DNA of 64,000 nucleotides from Nonomuraea turcica (GTDB lineage Bacteria > Actinomycetota > Actinomycetes > Streptosporangiales > Streptosporangiaceae). Below the pieces are notes generated by a model, which worked only from the letters and a program-made list of their open reading frames with translations, was not told the DNA's origin and searched no databases. The translations under genes were made by a program, and so were the position numbers. Location of the stretch: contig NZ_JAUZQF010000009.1 of NCBI RefSeq assembly GCF_030718205.1, forward strand, positions 1-64,000, given 5' to 3'. Within the stretch, counting starts at the first letter, position 1. Each line of letters opens with the position of its first letter. Shown piece by piece: positions 8,347-15,344 of this stretch.

Positions 8347-8598
8347 TCAGGCTCGTGCCTTGAACGCCAGGGAGCGGATCGCGATCGCCAGTTCGCCGGG
8401 ATCGGCAATGGGCCGGACGTCCTCCACAGCCGAGCCATCGCGGCGCACAATGCGCGTGGAGAACGCGCCATCACGCTCATCGAGGTAGATCGCGCCGCCG
8501 CGCTTGGTGGTGATCGCCTGCCCGGGTGTGTCCGGGAGTTGGAACATGCCGTACGGCCGGAGGTACTCCTCGACCTGTCGCGTCAGTGTGCCCTGCAT
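8347..8598 (-). CDS. Hypothetical 83-aa protein
   Basis: Well-supported small gene: ATG 8598 is preceded by GGAGG with 5-nt spacing. The product contains VEEYLRPYGMFQLPDTPGQA and a two-strand segment GGAIYLDERDGAFSTRIV, then a C-terminal helix. I do not recognise a family. It starts 9 bp after the stop of a 32-aa frame (8608-8706), and a possible third small gene lies further upstream, so it seems to end a small operon read toward the recombinase. Confidence 0.6.
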   Translation of the reverse strand: MQGTLTRQVEEYLRPYGMFQLPDTPGQAITTKRGGAIYLDERDGAFSTRIVRRDGSAVEDVRPIADPGELAIAIRSLAFKARA

Positions 8599-8607
8599 CC
8601 CGACCTC

Positions 8608-8706
8608 CTACATTCGATCTTCAAGTGCGCACCGAGTCGCCTCGGCCACATCATCGCCCGTGTAGATCACGCGCTCGTCCAGTCCCCACCAGGCGCCGTC
8701 TGCCAC
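8608..8706 (-). CDS. Possible 32-aa protein upstream of 8347-8598
   Basis: GTG 8706 begins a frame (VADGAWWGLDERVIYTGDDV and on) that stops 9 bp before the strong ribosome binding site of the next gene. An upstream ATG at 8760 in frame is an alternative. Tight spacing and protein-like composition are the only support. Confidence 0.35.
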   Translation of the reverse strand: MADGAWWGLDERVIYTGDDVAEATRCALEDRM

Positions 8707-8707
8707 G

Positions 8708-8933
8708 TCAGGCCTGGCTGTCGTCCCAGCGGTAGCGCTCCCGTAGCAGTTGCTGTTCATGGTCTGGAAGCCCGGACACGGCCAGGAAACGTTCTCACCG
8801 GGCCCTGGCTGTGCCGCCACGGAGCGCTGACCAGCAGCCGCCGGTGCTCGCCGAGCGGGTCCACCAGCGCGACCACGTCGCCGCACGGGACGGGACTCTG
8901 ATCTGCGCCGAAAGGTTGCCGATGCTCAGTCAC
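8708..8933 (-). pseudogene. Small gene with an apparent frameshift
   Basis: A GTG at 8933 opens MTEHRQPFGADQSPVPCGDV, which runs into VRTF near 8800. In that frame it soon becomes unlike protein, but the next frame continues smoothly as LAVSGLPDHEQQLLRERYRW to a TGA at about 8708-8710, 1 nt before the next small gene. One extra base near 8795 would explain this. The original would be a roughly 75-aa protein heading the three-gene unit. The family is unknown. Confidence 0.35.
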
Positions 8934-9047
8934 CAGGCCAGCGTAGCTGGACCGCTGCTGGCGAGCCGGAGGACAGCGCCGCGGAGATATGGGGCAGGTG
9001 GAGCATCCCGGCAGAGATGCCGGCCGACCAGGGGGTGGTAACGCAAA

Positions 9048-9069
9048 GGCCCCGCCGGTAGGCGGGGCC
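9048..9069 (-). terminator. Strong GC hairpin
   Basis: GGCCCCGCC (9048-9056) and GGCGGGGCC (9061-9069) pair perfectly around GGTA. Read on the minus strand a TTT follows, so it would end leftward transcription; on the plus strand no T-run follows. Confidence 0.6.
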
Positions 9070-9104
9070 CGCACCTACCCACCGAAGCAGGTAGGGGAAT
9101 CGAA

Positions 9105-9347
9105 ATGAACGCTACCAGCGCGCTGGTAAGGCTGGTCAAGCCACTTGGCGTTGCATGGCGATTACTTTCCGCACGGGTGAGGCGCTGCGCGCACAACACA
9201 GCGGTGCCCCAGGGTGCGTGCAAGCAGAGGTGCCTCCGGGGGCTCACACGTCCACGCAAACAGCAGTCGTTCAGCCGGCACGGCCACGCCACGTCAGTCC
9301 CGGCCGTCATCCCAGCGATACGGTGGCAGATTCCGCTGCAGCCGTGA
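9105..9347 (+). CDS. Doubtful 80-aa ORF
   Basis: ATG 9105 has AGGGGA about 6 nt upstream, but the product is Arg/Cys-rich without a recognisable motif. A perfect 16-bp palindrome (9113-9128) sits inside its first codons, more like a regulatory or recombination site than coding sequence. Reported because the ribosome binding site is good. Confidence 0.25.
   Translation: MNATSALVRLVKPLGVAWRLLSARVRRCAHNTAVPQGACKQRCLRGLTRPRKQQSFSRHGHATSVPAVIPAIRWQIPLQP
9113..9128. repeat. Perfect 16-bp palindrome
   Basis: TACCAGCGCGCTGGTA is fully self-complementary. It lies 44 bp after the GC hairpin in a stretch without a convincing gene. Confidence 0.4.
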
Positions 9348-9358
9348 TGACCAACCAC

Positions 9359-9382
9359 TGCAATCACGTGACGAAAGCGCTG
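9359..9382 (+). repeat. Direct repeat copy 1 (TGCAATCA motif)
   Basis: This 24-bp stretch matches 9650-9673 with four differences. It shares TGCAATCA, GTGAC and GCGCTG in the same spacing. Both copies lie in the gene-poor DNA before the second coiled-coil gene. Confidence 0.4.
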
Positions 9383-9649
9383 GTCGGGGCATCGTTTTCA
9401 TCCCGATTTCAATGGAATTGGTCACGTCTATTGCACTGGCCAGCAGCCCAGGAGACGGGGAGAAGGTCCATCAGACGACAGTTCATGCCCCGTCCACGTC
9501 GCGCATGGCGAGATTCAGCTGGCCGACGCTTCGCGGCCGCGCTTAGGGGTCAGCGTCACGGCCAGCTCAGGCAGACGCGAGATCGCAGACGCGAAGATCA
9601 TGCAGGGCAGAAACAAGCACTGTGAGTTACTTTGTCACGATCTGAGCGG
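9383..9649. other. Gene-poor stretch
   Basis: No frame here has both a ribosome binding site and protein-like composition. GC content is lower than in neighbouring genes. Nothing is assigned. Confidence 0.3.
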
Positions 9650-9673
9650 TGCAATCATGTGACCAATGCGCTG
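9650..9673 (+). repeat. Direct repeat copy 2 (TGCAATCA motif)
   Basis: Second copy of the 24-bp motif at 9359-9382, in the same orientation, 291 bp downstream of it. Confidence 0.4.
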
Positions 9674-9803
9674 AAACCCTGTGACGAACGCCCAAGAAAT
9701 TTAAGTGGCGGGTCCCAACAAGTCTCACTTGATCAACGACTCCTACCAGTCCCGAGGCCGGATTCGCAGTCGCGATGACCACAGGCGAAGAATGCCCGCG
9801 ACT

Positions 9804-9833
9804 AACTTGCGGGAATCTCGCTTCTCGCAAGTT
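9804..9833. other. Dyad with TCTCGC core, candidate recombination site 2
   Basis: AACTTGCGGGAA (9804-9815) and TTCTCGCAAGTT (9822-9833) are inverted with one mismatch around TCTCGC (9816-9821). The layout, core sequence and core orientation equal those of the dyad at 6442-6471, while the arms differ. It lies about 80 bp before the second coiled-coil gene. Confidence 0.5.
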
Positions 9834-9866
9834 ATCCCGCGTCAGGAGGGACGCAACAAGCCACAT

Positions 9867-9898
9867 TTTTCGATTTGCATTTTCTAGAAAATCGAAAA
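9867..9898. promoter_or_regulatory. A/T-rich nested dyad before the coiled-coil gene
   Basis: TTTTCGATTT (9867-9876) pairs with AAATCGAAAA (9889-9898), and the 14-bp palindrome ATTTTCTAGAAAAT occupies 9879-9892. It ends 15 bp upstream of GTG 9914, the place for an autoregulatory operator or promoter. Confidence 0.5.
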
Positions 9899-9913
9899 TG
9901 ATAGGCTCCTGCT

Positions 9914-11113
9914 GTGACTGCGGAGACCAGTGTGGTGACGCCGTGCAAGCATTGCGGGGCGCCGATCGAGCAACGACGGGGCCGAGGGCGGCCCAAGGCG
10001 TACTGTCCCGAAAAGGACTGTCAGGCGGCCGCCAAGCGGGAGCGGGAGCTCCGGCGGGCCACACCAGGTCTGGAGGGCGCGCTGGCCAGGGCCGAGCAGC
10101 TGTATGACCGCATGGAGAGCGGGCTGGCGTCGGCCATCGAACCTCTGGCGCGCGCCCTTGCCGACGAGCTGAGCCCCGCGGGGGTGGAGGCCAAGCTCAG
10201 CGCCGTGCAGGCGGAGGCGCACACACGGGTAGCGATCGCGCGTACCGAGCGGGAGCAGGCGTTCGAGCAGGTACGGCTGGCGCGCGAGGCCGCCGAGCAC
10301 GCCCGCAGGCAGACGACCGAGATGCGGGCCAAGCTCGAGGAGGCGGAAAACGAGCGGGAGACAGCGCTCCACGACGCCGAGCGGGCGCGCGAGCAGGCGC
10401 TGGCCGCGTTGCGGGAGGCGGCCAGCACCGAACGGCAAGCCCTGCAGACGGCCGAGGAGGCGCAGCGGCGCGCGGATGCGGCCGAGCAGCGTGCCAAGGA
10501 GGCGGCACACCAGGCTGAGCTGACCGAACGGGCCAGGGATCAGGCCGTGCAGGAGCTGGCCGAACGGGTGGAGCTGGCGGACCGGAAGGCTGCGGAGGCG
10601 CGGGCGCAGGTCATGCAGGCGCAGGAGGAGGCCGACCGGGCACGGGCGGAGACGGATCGCGCCCGGGCAGACACGGCGACGGCCGTGCGGGCCCGTGAGC
10701 AGGCCGAACGGGACGTGATCGCGGCCCGAGCCCGGGAGGAGGCGGCGGCGCAGGAGCGGGAACGCGCCGTGGAACGGGCGGTCGCGGCCGAGCGGGCCGC
10801 GGCGGAGGCCGGCCGTGATCGGGCGGTGGCACTGCAGGAGGCTGAGAGGGCGGCGGCCGAGGCCGCGCGGTTGACGAGACGGGCGGCTGAGGTCGAGGCG
10901 GAGGCCGCGACCGCGCTGAGCCGGGAACGAAAGCTCGTGACGCGGGAGAGGACCCGCGCCGATGCCGCGGTCAAGGAGCGTGATCAGGCGCGGGCGGAGC
11001 TGCGGCTGGAGCGGGTACGGCTCGAGGACCTGCGGGCCGAACTGGAGGCGGCCCGCGCCGAGGCGGCTCAGCTGCGGGAACGGGCGGTCGCCGCAGAGTT
11101 GCGAGCGGGTTGA
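9914..11113 (+). CDS. Second zinc-ribbon plus long coiled-coil protein
   Basis: 399-aa protein with the same plan as the product of 5262-6365. It has an N-terminal four-Cys knuckle (Cys11, Cys14, Cys31, Cys36; CKHCGAP...KAYCPEKDC) with a basic RRGRGRPK stretch, then about 350 residues of continuous Glu/Ala/Arg-rich heptads. A long coiled coil is the main predicted structure; DNA binding through the basic zinc knuckle is inference. GTG 9914 gives the full knuckle; GTG 9932 has GGAG 6 nt upstream but would start just before Cys11, so the start is uncertain. The dyads at 9804 and 9867 lie in its leader. No enzymatic motif is seen. Confidence 0.75.
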   Translation: MTAETSVVTPCKHCGAPIEQRRGRGRPKAYCPEKDCQAAAKRERELRRATPGLEGALARAEQLYDRMESGLASAIEPLARALADELSPAGVEAKLSAVQAEAHTRVAIARTEREQAFEQVRLAREAAEHARRQTTEMRAKLEEAENERETALHDAERAREQALAALREAASTERQALQTAEEAQRRADAAEQRAKEAAHQAELTERARDQAVQELAERVELADRKAAEARAQVMQAQEEADRARAETDRARADTATAVRAREQAERDVIAARAREEAAAQERERAVERAVAAERAAAEAGRDRAVALQEAERAAAEAARLTRRAAEVEAEAATALSRERKLVTRERTRADAAVKERDQARAELRLERVRLEDLRAELEAARAEAAQLRERAVAAELRAG

Positions 11114-11259
11114 CCCTCCAACCGGGCCCCGGACTCGGGCGGACGTACCGTTAAGAACTCTGCGACCAACCGCCACAAAACAAGGGCCGAGGGCAATCAT
11201 CTGCCGAAGATGGCACTGTGGCCTTGTTCATCAGGGGGCGGCGAACGAGAGTGTCATCT

Positions 11260-11625
11260 GCGGCGACGAACGCGCTGGTTATCAGCAGCAGAGTCAGATG
11301 GCCCCAGGCCGCCCAGGTCATACCGATCGGTGCCGTCGCCAGTGCCGCGACGGCGCCGGTGAGGCGCAGCCATGGGCAGGGCAGTCCGAGCGCCCAGCGG
11401 AAACAGCAATGGCCGAACAGGAACAGGGCCACCCCGCCGGAGAGGGCCAGTGCCGCGGCGAGCGTCACCGAGTGACTGCTTTCTGGGCCCTCCGCTCGGG
11501 TCCGAGCGATGAGCCCCAAAGTAACTGGGATTTGCCTGACCTGGGGCAATACTAAGGGCCTGGACGGCAGTCGCGAGGCGTCTACGGTGGGGATCGTGGG
11601 CGATGACGAGCCGAGGTTCGGCTAT
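11260..11625 (-). pseudogene. Low-temperature-requirement A (LtrA)-like remnant
   Basis: Two minus-strand pieces in different frames resemble the C-terminal membrane part of LtrA-family proteins: RLVIAHDPHRRRL near 11613, then VTLAAALALSGGVALFLFGH at about 11468 followed by further hydrophobic helices to about 11264. At least one frameshift separates them, and the N-terminal two thirds are missing. The open frame continues to a stop at 11151 with unrelated sequence. It is presumed non-functional. Confidence 0.45.
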
Positions 11626-11797
11626 GGCCCCCCAGGCAGTAGGACAAGTACAAGGCGATCCGGCCTGCGTACGTTTTCTCGTTATTGAACGCCAGGTACG
11701 CGCACGCCTCGACATACAACCGAAGACCCCTCATCGACCACTACCCACGACACCGAACGAGGGCGGAGTCGCCCGGCCCAGGGCCAGGTCCGGGGGA

Positions 11798-12211
11798 TCA
11801 GGTGTCGAGGTTCGCCCCGATATCGCAGAGCTTGTTACCGGTCTCGATCTCTGCGAGGTAGGCCTTGAGCTGTGCCACGCGACCCTCCGCTTCGGCGATC
11901 AGCTGATCGGCGATCCGACCCCAGTCGTCGAGCTCGGGGTTGGCGGGAAGATCGGCGAACAGGTCGGCGATCTCCCGGACGGTCAGGCCGACGCGTTGGG
12001 CGAGTTTGGCGATCTGGATGCGGCAGGCCGCGGACTCATCAAATCGGCGCTGGTTGCCCGAGGTGCGCACCGCGGTGATCACGCCGTACTTCTCGTAGAA
12101 CCGAACGGCTGAGGGCGCCACGCCGCTCTCAGCGGCGACGTCGCTGACCGTGAACACCTCGCCCGCAGGAACGGCCAGAGGGGGAGCGGGTCGCGGTGTG
12201 GTGAGCGTCAT
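11798..12211 (-). CDS. MerR-family regulator (SoxR-like, without the Fe-S cysteines)
   Basis: 137-aa regulator. The MerR helix-turn-helix is clear: FTVSDVAAESGVAPSAVRFY, then EKYGVI and RRFDESAACRIQIAKLAQRVG, and a dimerisation helix to the C-terminus. It aligns with SoxR in the DNA-binding half, but the C-terminal CxxCxCx5C cluster is absent; only one Cys (LCDIG) remains, so redox sensing by 2Fe-2S is excluded. ATG 12211 starts MTLTTPRP; the frame extends further but homology does not. It is divergent from an FMN reductase and MFS gene and probably activates them through the spacer near 12240. Confidence 0.8.
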   Translation of the reverse strand: MTLTTPRPAPPLAVPAGEVFTVSDVAAESGVAPSAVRFYEKYGVITAVRTSGNQRRFDESAACRIQIAKLAQRVGLTVREIADLFADLPANPELDDWGRIADQLIAEAEGRVAQLKAYLAEIETGNKLCDIGANLDT

Positions 12212-12245
12212 GGACTCCACGTTATGCCCGATCCGGTTTGACTTC

Positions 12246-12255
12246 AACATATGTT
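12246..12255. promoter_or_regulatory. Palindrome in the MerR/reductase spacer
   Basis: AACATATGTT lies just downstream of a TTGACT -35-like hexamer (12238-12243) and upstream of the reductase start. MerR-type activators bind between spaced promoter elements, so this is a plausible operator. Confidence 0.4.
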
Positions 12256-12269
12256 TAACCCTCAGGGTG

Positions 12270-12890
12270 ATGGCTGTGACCACACAGACACAGCACCCAA
12301 GCAGCCCATCCACCACCTCGGCGCCGGCGCGGAAACGGATCGCGGTGATCTCCTCCAGCGTCCGCGACGGACGGATGAGCCCGATCATTACCGACTGGGT
12401 CGTCGCCGCCCTCGACCAGACCGGCGGCGTCGAGGTCGACCTGATCGACCTGATCGCGATTTCGCTGCCTGACGACAGTCGGCTCTACCCCGGCGGCGGG
12501 CCGGGAACCGCAGTGGGCGAACGTATCGAGGCCGCCGAGGCGTTCGTCTTCATCACGCCTGAGTACAACCACTCCTACCCTGCCTCGCTGAAACGACTGA
12601 TCGACTGGCATTACCGGGAGTGGAAGCTCAAACCCGCCACGATCGTCGCCTACGGCGTCCAGGGCGGGCACGCCGCAATCGAGCACTTGCGCGGGGTGCT
12701 GGCCGAGCTGAACATGATCACCACCCGCCGATGCATGGGCTTGCCTGCCCCGTGGGAGAACCTGGACGACGCCGACCGTTACGCGCCCGCCGACAGCGTG
12801 ACCAAGGCCCTGACCAGCGCCCTGGCAGAGCTGAGCTGGTGGTCCGATGTGCTCACCGACGCCCGTACCAACCGTCCCTTCCCCGCCTGA
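12270..12890 (+). CDS. NADPH-dependent FMN reductase-like flavoprotein
   Basis: 206-aa flavodoxin-like oxidoreductase. RIAVISSSVRDGRMSP is the phosphate-binding loop of the NADPH-FMN reductase fold, and TPEYNHSYPASLKRLIDWHY is the family hallmark that contacts the flavin. Such enzymes reduce quinones, azo dyes, chromate or free FMN. ATG 12270 is near the homology start; GTG 12276 has AGGG at better spacing and is an alternative. The MFS exporter follows 12 bp later, so the two are one operon, probably a detoxification unit under the divergent MerR protein. Confidence 0.85.
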   Translation: MAVTTQTQHPSSPSTTSAPARKRIAVISSSVRDGRMSPIITDWVVAALDQTGGVEVDLIDLIAISLPDDSRLYPGGGPGTAVGERIEAAEAFVFITPEYNHSYPASLKRLIDWHYREWKLKPATIVAYGVQGGHAAIEHLRGVLAELNMITTRRCMGLPAPWENLDDADRYAPADSVTKALTSALAELSWWSDVLTDARTNRPFPA

Positions 12891-12902
12891 GAGAGACTCC
12901 GC

Positions 12903-14375
12903 ATGGATACGCGCGCACGCAGCATCGGACTGGTCCTGGCCTTCGCCGGACTGCTGGTCATCATCGACACAACCGTGACCATCGTCGCCCTGCCGGCGAT
13001 CGTCACCGACCTGGACACCACACTGCCCCGAGGCGCCTGGATGACCACCGGGTACATCCTCGGGCTGATCGCGGTCATCCCGCTGACCGGGTGGCTCGCC
13101 GGACGGTTCGGAGATCGCCGCGTCTACCTCGCCGGCCTGACGGTGTTCGTTCTCGCCTCGGTCGCTGCCGGGTTCTCCCCGAACGTGGAGACTATGGTCG
13201 CCTTGCGGGTGCTCCAGGGTATGGGCGGCGGTGTGCTGAACCCCCTCGGAATAGCGATCGCGCTGCGCTCAGTGCCCAAGGACTATCGAGGGCGGATCAT
13301 GAGCCTGGTCGGGCTGCCGATCCTCATCGGTCCGGCCCTCGGCGCACCCTTGACCGGTCTGCTGATCGATGCAGCCTCCTGGCGGTGGCTGTTCTGGATC
13401 AACCTACCCCTCGGTGTCCTCGCCCTCATCCTGTGCCTGCGCCACCTGGCCGCCCCTCAGAGCAGCGAAGACCACGGACGCGTGGACTGGCCCGGCCTGC
13501 TCATGGTCACCACCGGATGCGTCGGGCTGGTGCTGGCCTGCACCTCCATCGGCGACTCGGGGCGCGTCACCCTGACAACGGGCGTCGCGGTCCTGGCCGG
13601 GCTCGCGCTCCTGGCCGGGTTCGCCCGCCGCAGTCTGCGCATCACACACCCGCTCGTGCACGTCCGGTTGCTGGCCCGCCGCGAGATCGCCGCGGGGGCC
13701 GTGATCACGTTGTGCTTCGCGGGCGGCTACTTCGGAGCCAGCTCCATCCTCCCCGCCTTCGTCCAGGGAGTCCGCGGAGACCCAGTCTCAGTCGCCGGCA
13801 TCCTCGCCGTTCCCGCCGGCCTGGCCGTCGGGCTCACCCTGCAGATCGCCACCCGTCTCATCGACCGCATCCATCCTCGCCGCGTCATTATGCTCGGCAC
13901 CGGCACCGCCCTGACCGGCGCCATCGCTCTGGGCATCGCGCTCAGCCTCGACACCCCTTACATGGTGATCGGTGCGCTGAGCATTCTGGTCGGCGTTGGC
14001 TCCGGTGCCACCCTGATGCCCACCACGGTCGCGGCGACCAGCAATCTCGACGGACCCGAACTGCCCCAGGCCTCCACCGTGCTCGCCTTGTTCTCCCAGC
14101 TTGGCAACGCCCTGGGCACCGCCCTGGTCGCATCGACCATCACGCTGCTCATCACCGCCCGCGTCGACGGCCTCGACACCGACGGGCGTGGTGGTCTGGC
14201 CGCCATCGTCGCGCTCGAACAGGCCGAACGTGCACCGCTGGCCCACCAGCTCGCGAGCACCATCGGCCTGAGCTACGCCACCCCCGCCACACTCATCCTC
14301 GTCGCCTTCGTGGCCACCATCTGGGGCATGCGATCCTCGGCACCCGAACGCACGAGCCGCCAATTGATCCGGTGA
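12903..14375 (+). CDS. MFS drug transporter, DHA2 (14-TM) type
   Basis: 490-aa inner-membrane proton-coupled exporter. Fourteen hydrophobic segments are visible, beginning SIGLVLAFAGLLVIIDTTV. Motif D1-like LVIIDTTVTIVALP, motif A GWLAGRFGDRR and motif C-like GLPILIGPALGAPLTG place it with EmrB/QacA-type DHA2 pumps. AGAGA precedes the ATG. It lies 12 bp downstream of the FMN reductase in the presumed MerR-controlled operon. The substrate is unknown; a quinone-like or aromatic toxin would fit its partner. Confidence 0.85.
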   Translation: MDTRARSIGLVLAFAGLLVIIDTTVTIVALPAIVTDLDTTLPRGAWMTTGYILGLIAVIPLTGWLAGRFGDRRVYLAGLTVFVLASVAAGFSPNVETMVALRVLQGMGGGVLNPLGIAIALRSVPKDYRGRIMSLVGLPILIGPALGAPLTGLLIDAASWRWLFWINLPLGVLALILCLRHLAAPQSSEDHGRVDWPGLLMVTTGCVGLVLACTSIGDSGRVTLTTGVAVLAGLALLAGFARRSLRITHPLVHVRLLARREIAAGAVITLCFAGGYFGASSILPAFVQGVRGDPVSVAGILAVPAGLAVGLTLQIATRLIDRIHPRRVIMLGTGTALTGAIALGIALSLDTPYMVIGALSILVGVGSGATLMPTTVAATSNLDGPELPQASTVLALFSQLGNALGTALVASTITLLITARVDGLDTDGRGGLAAIVALEQAERAPLAHQLASTIGLSYATPATLILVAFVATIWGMRSSAPERTSRQLIR

Positions 14376-14522
14376 GCTTGTGGCTACCCTTCCCAGGCAG
14401 ATCATCTTGCCCGCGTTGAACCCAGTGCTCTTCGAAGTGACCGGCATGTTGGAGTGCCGCAGGAGGTGCCTGATGAGGGCGTAGGGACAGAGGCCGGGGC
14501 TGATCCCAGATGAGTTGACAGT

Positions 14523-14558
14523 GGCCGGGACGCAGCTTTCGGCGGAGCCGGCCTTTTT
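14523..14558 (+). terminator. Rho-independent-like terminator
   Basis: GGCCGG (14523-14528) pairs with CCGGCC (14548-14553), followed directly by TTTTT. It is about 150 bp after the MFS stop and reads in the same direction. Confidence 0.55.
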
Positions 14559-14639
14559 CATGGAGTGGAGGGAAACGCTGACGTACGACACGTTCGACCG
14601 AGTCTGAGTGAGATTCTCAAGAAGGAAATATCCGCAGGT

Positions 14640-14686
14640 GACGAACATGCCTGACAACCCCAGATCACGTGTCAGGCATGTTCGTC
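14640..14686. repeat. Perfect 17-bp inverted repeat
   Basis: GACGAACATGCCTGACA (14640-14656) and its exact reverse complement (14670-14686) are separated by 13 nt. No T-run follows either arm, so a simple terminator is unlikely. It borders the patchwork of gene remnants that starts at 14734. Confidence 0.6.
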
Positions 14687-14733
14687 GGGAACGCACTTGG
14701 CCTGACATGCCTGACGCCGTTGCGGCACCGTAG

Positions 14734-14941
14734 ATAGTCCAGGTAAGCGGGTCGCTGATCGACACCTCGGCCTGGGCCAACTCGCAGGTCATCGATGGCG
14801 ACCTCATTGACGCCGTCAAGCGCGAGCATCGGGATGTGATCATTACGGAAGCCTGAGCGTCGTGCATGCGCTGATGGCTGAGGACCTGATCGACGAATAC
14901 CGGCTGCTGACCTTTCCCGCCATCCTTGGCACCGGCGATCG
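14734..14941 (+). pseudogene. RibD C-terminal/dihydrofolate reductase-like remnant
   Basis: The first frame reads TSAWANSQVIDGDLIDAVKR to VIIT and stops at 14854. A +1 shift restores GSLSVVHALMAEDLIDEYRL and LLTFPAILGTGDRL, the C-terminal half of a RibD-C/dihydrofolate-reductase-family protein. One missing base near 14846 explains the break. The 5' half is absent, and the 3' end runs into a resolvase fragment near 14942. Confidence 0.75.
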
Positions 14942-15087
14942 GCTTTCCCCCGCCGGTGGGCCAACGCCGAGCGCGAGGAGCTGTGGAAGGCGCTGGACTA
15001 CCTGCGCCCCGGCGACACTCTTGTGGTGCCCTCGTTGGATCGGCTGGGCCGCTCCCTGCAGGACCTCATCTCGATCGTGGCTGCGGA
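14942..15087 (+). pseudogene. Serine recombinase remnant
   Basis: In frame, EELWKALDYLRPGDTLVVPS and LDRLGRSLQDLISIVA match the middle of resolvase catalytic domains. There is no catalytic serine and no HTH. It is joined in the same frame to a nitroreductase-like fragment. It differs from the intact resolvase at 497-1156. Confidence 0.7.
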
Positions 15088-15329
15088 CACTGGCTGGGTG
15101 CGCAACGTCAGGGCCGCGGGTGGGAAGGCCGCGCTGCGCCGCCAGGGCCGCAAGGCGCCGATCCTGCTGGAGGCGGTCCCGTCAGCGGATCGGGCCGAGA
15201 TCCTGCGCCGCTACCTCGCCGACGCGCCCGGCGCCCGGCCGCACCTGGGGCTGGGGCCGGCGGCTCCCCTGTCGGAGTTCCGCCGGATCGCGCCCCGGCA
15301 CCCCCCTCTTCCGCGTCCGCGACCTCTAG
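15088..15329 (+). pseudogene. Deazaflavin-dependent nitroreductase-family remnant
   Basis: TGWVRNVRAAGGKAALRRQG, then LEAVPSADRAEILRRYL and DAPGARPH match the C-terminal half of DDN-type (DUF385) proteins. Near 15300, in a run of six C, one extra base shifts the end; in the next frame it finishes LFRVRDL and a stop at 15329, as intact members do. The N-terminal half is replaced by the resolvase piece. Confidence 0.7.
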
Positions 15330-15344
15330 CCTGGCCTCGCGTCC

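Larger units (their letters stand above)
14376..14733. other. Intergenic DNA with hairpins
   Basis: No gene is recognised. It holds a terminator-like hairpin (14523-14558) and a long inverted repeat (14640-14686). A third partial copy of the CTGACATGCCTGAC motif lies at 14702-14715. Confidence 0.35.

Noticed and set aside
9884..11200. Minus-strand frame of 438 codons opposite the second coiled-coil gene
   Set aside because: It is Arg/Leu/Pro-rich low-complexity sequence with no ribosome binding site and mirrors the repetitive coiled-coil codons.
11798..12211. SoxR identity for the MerR-type regulator
   Set aside because: The DNA-binding half is SoxR-like, but the CxxCxCx5C iron-sulfur cluster residues are missing.
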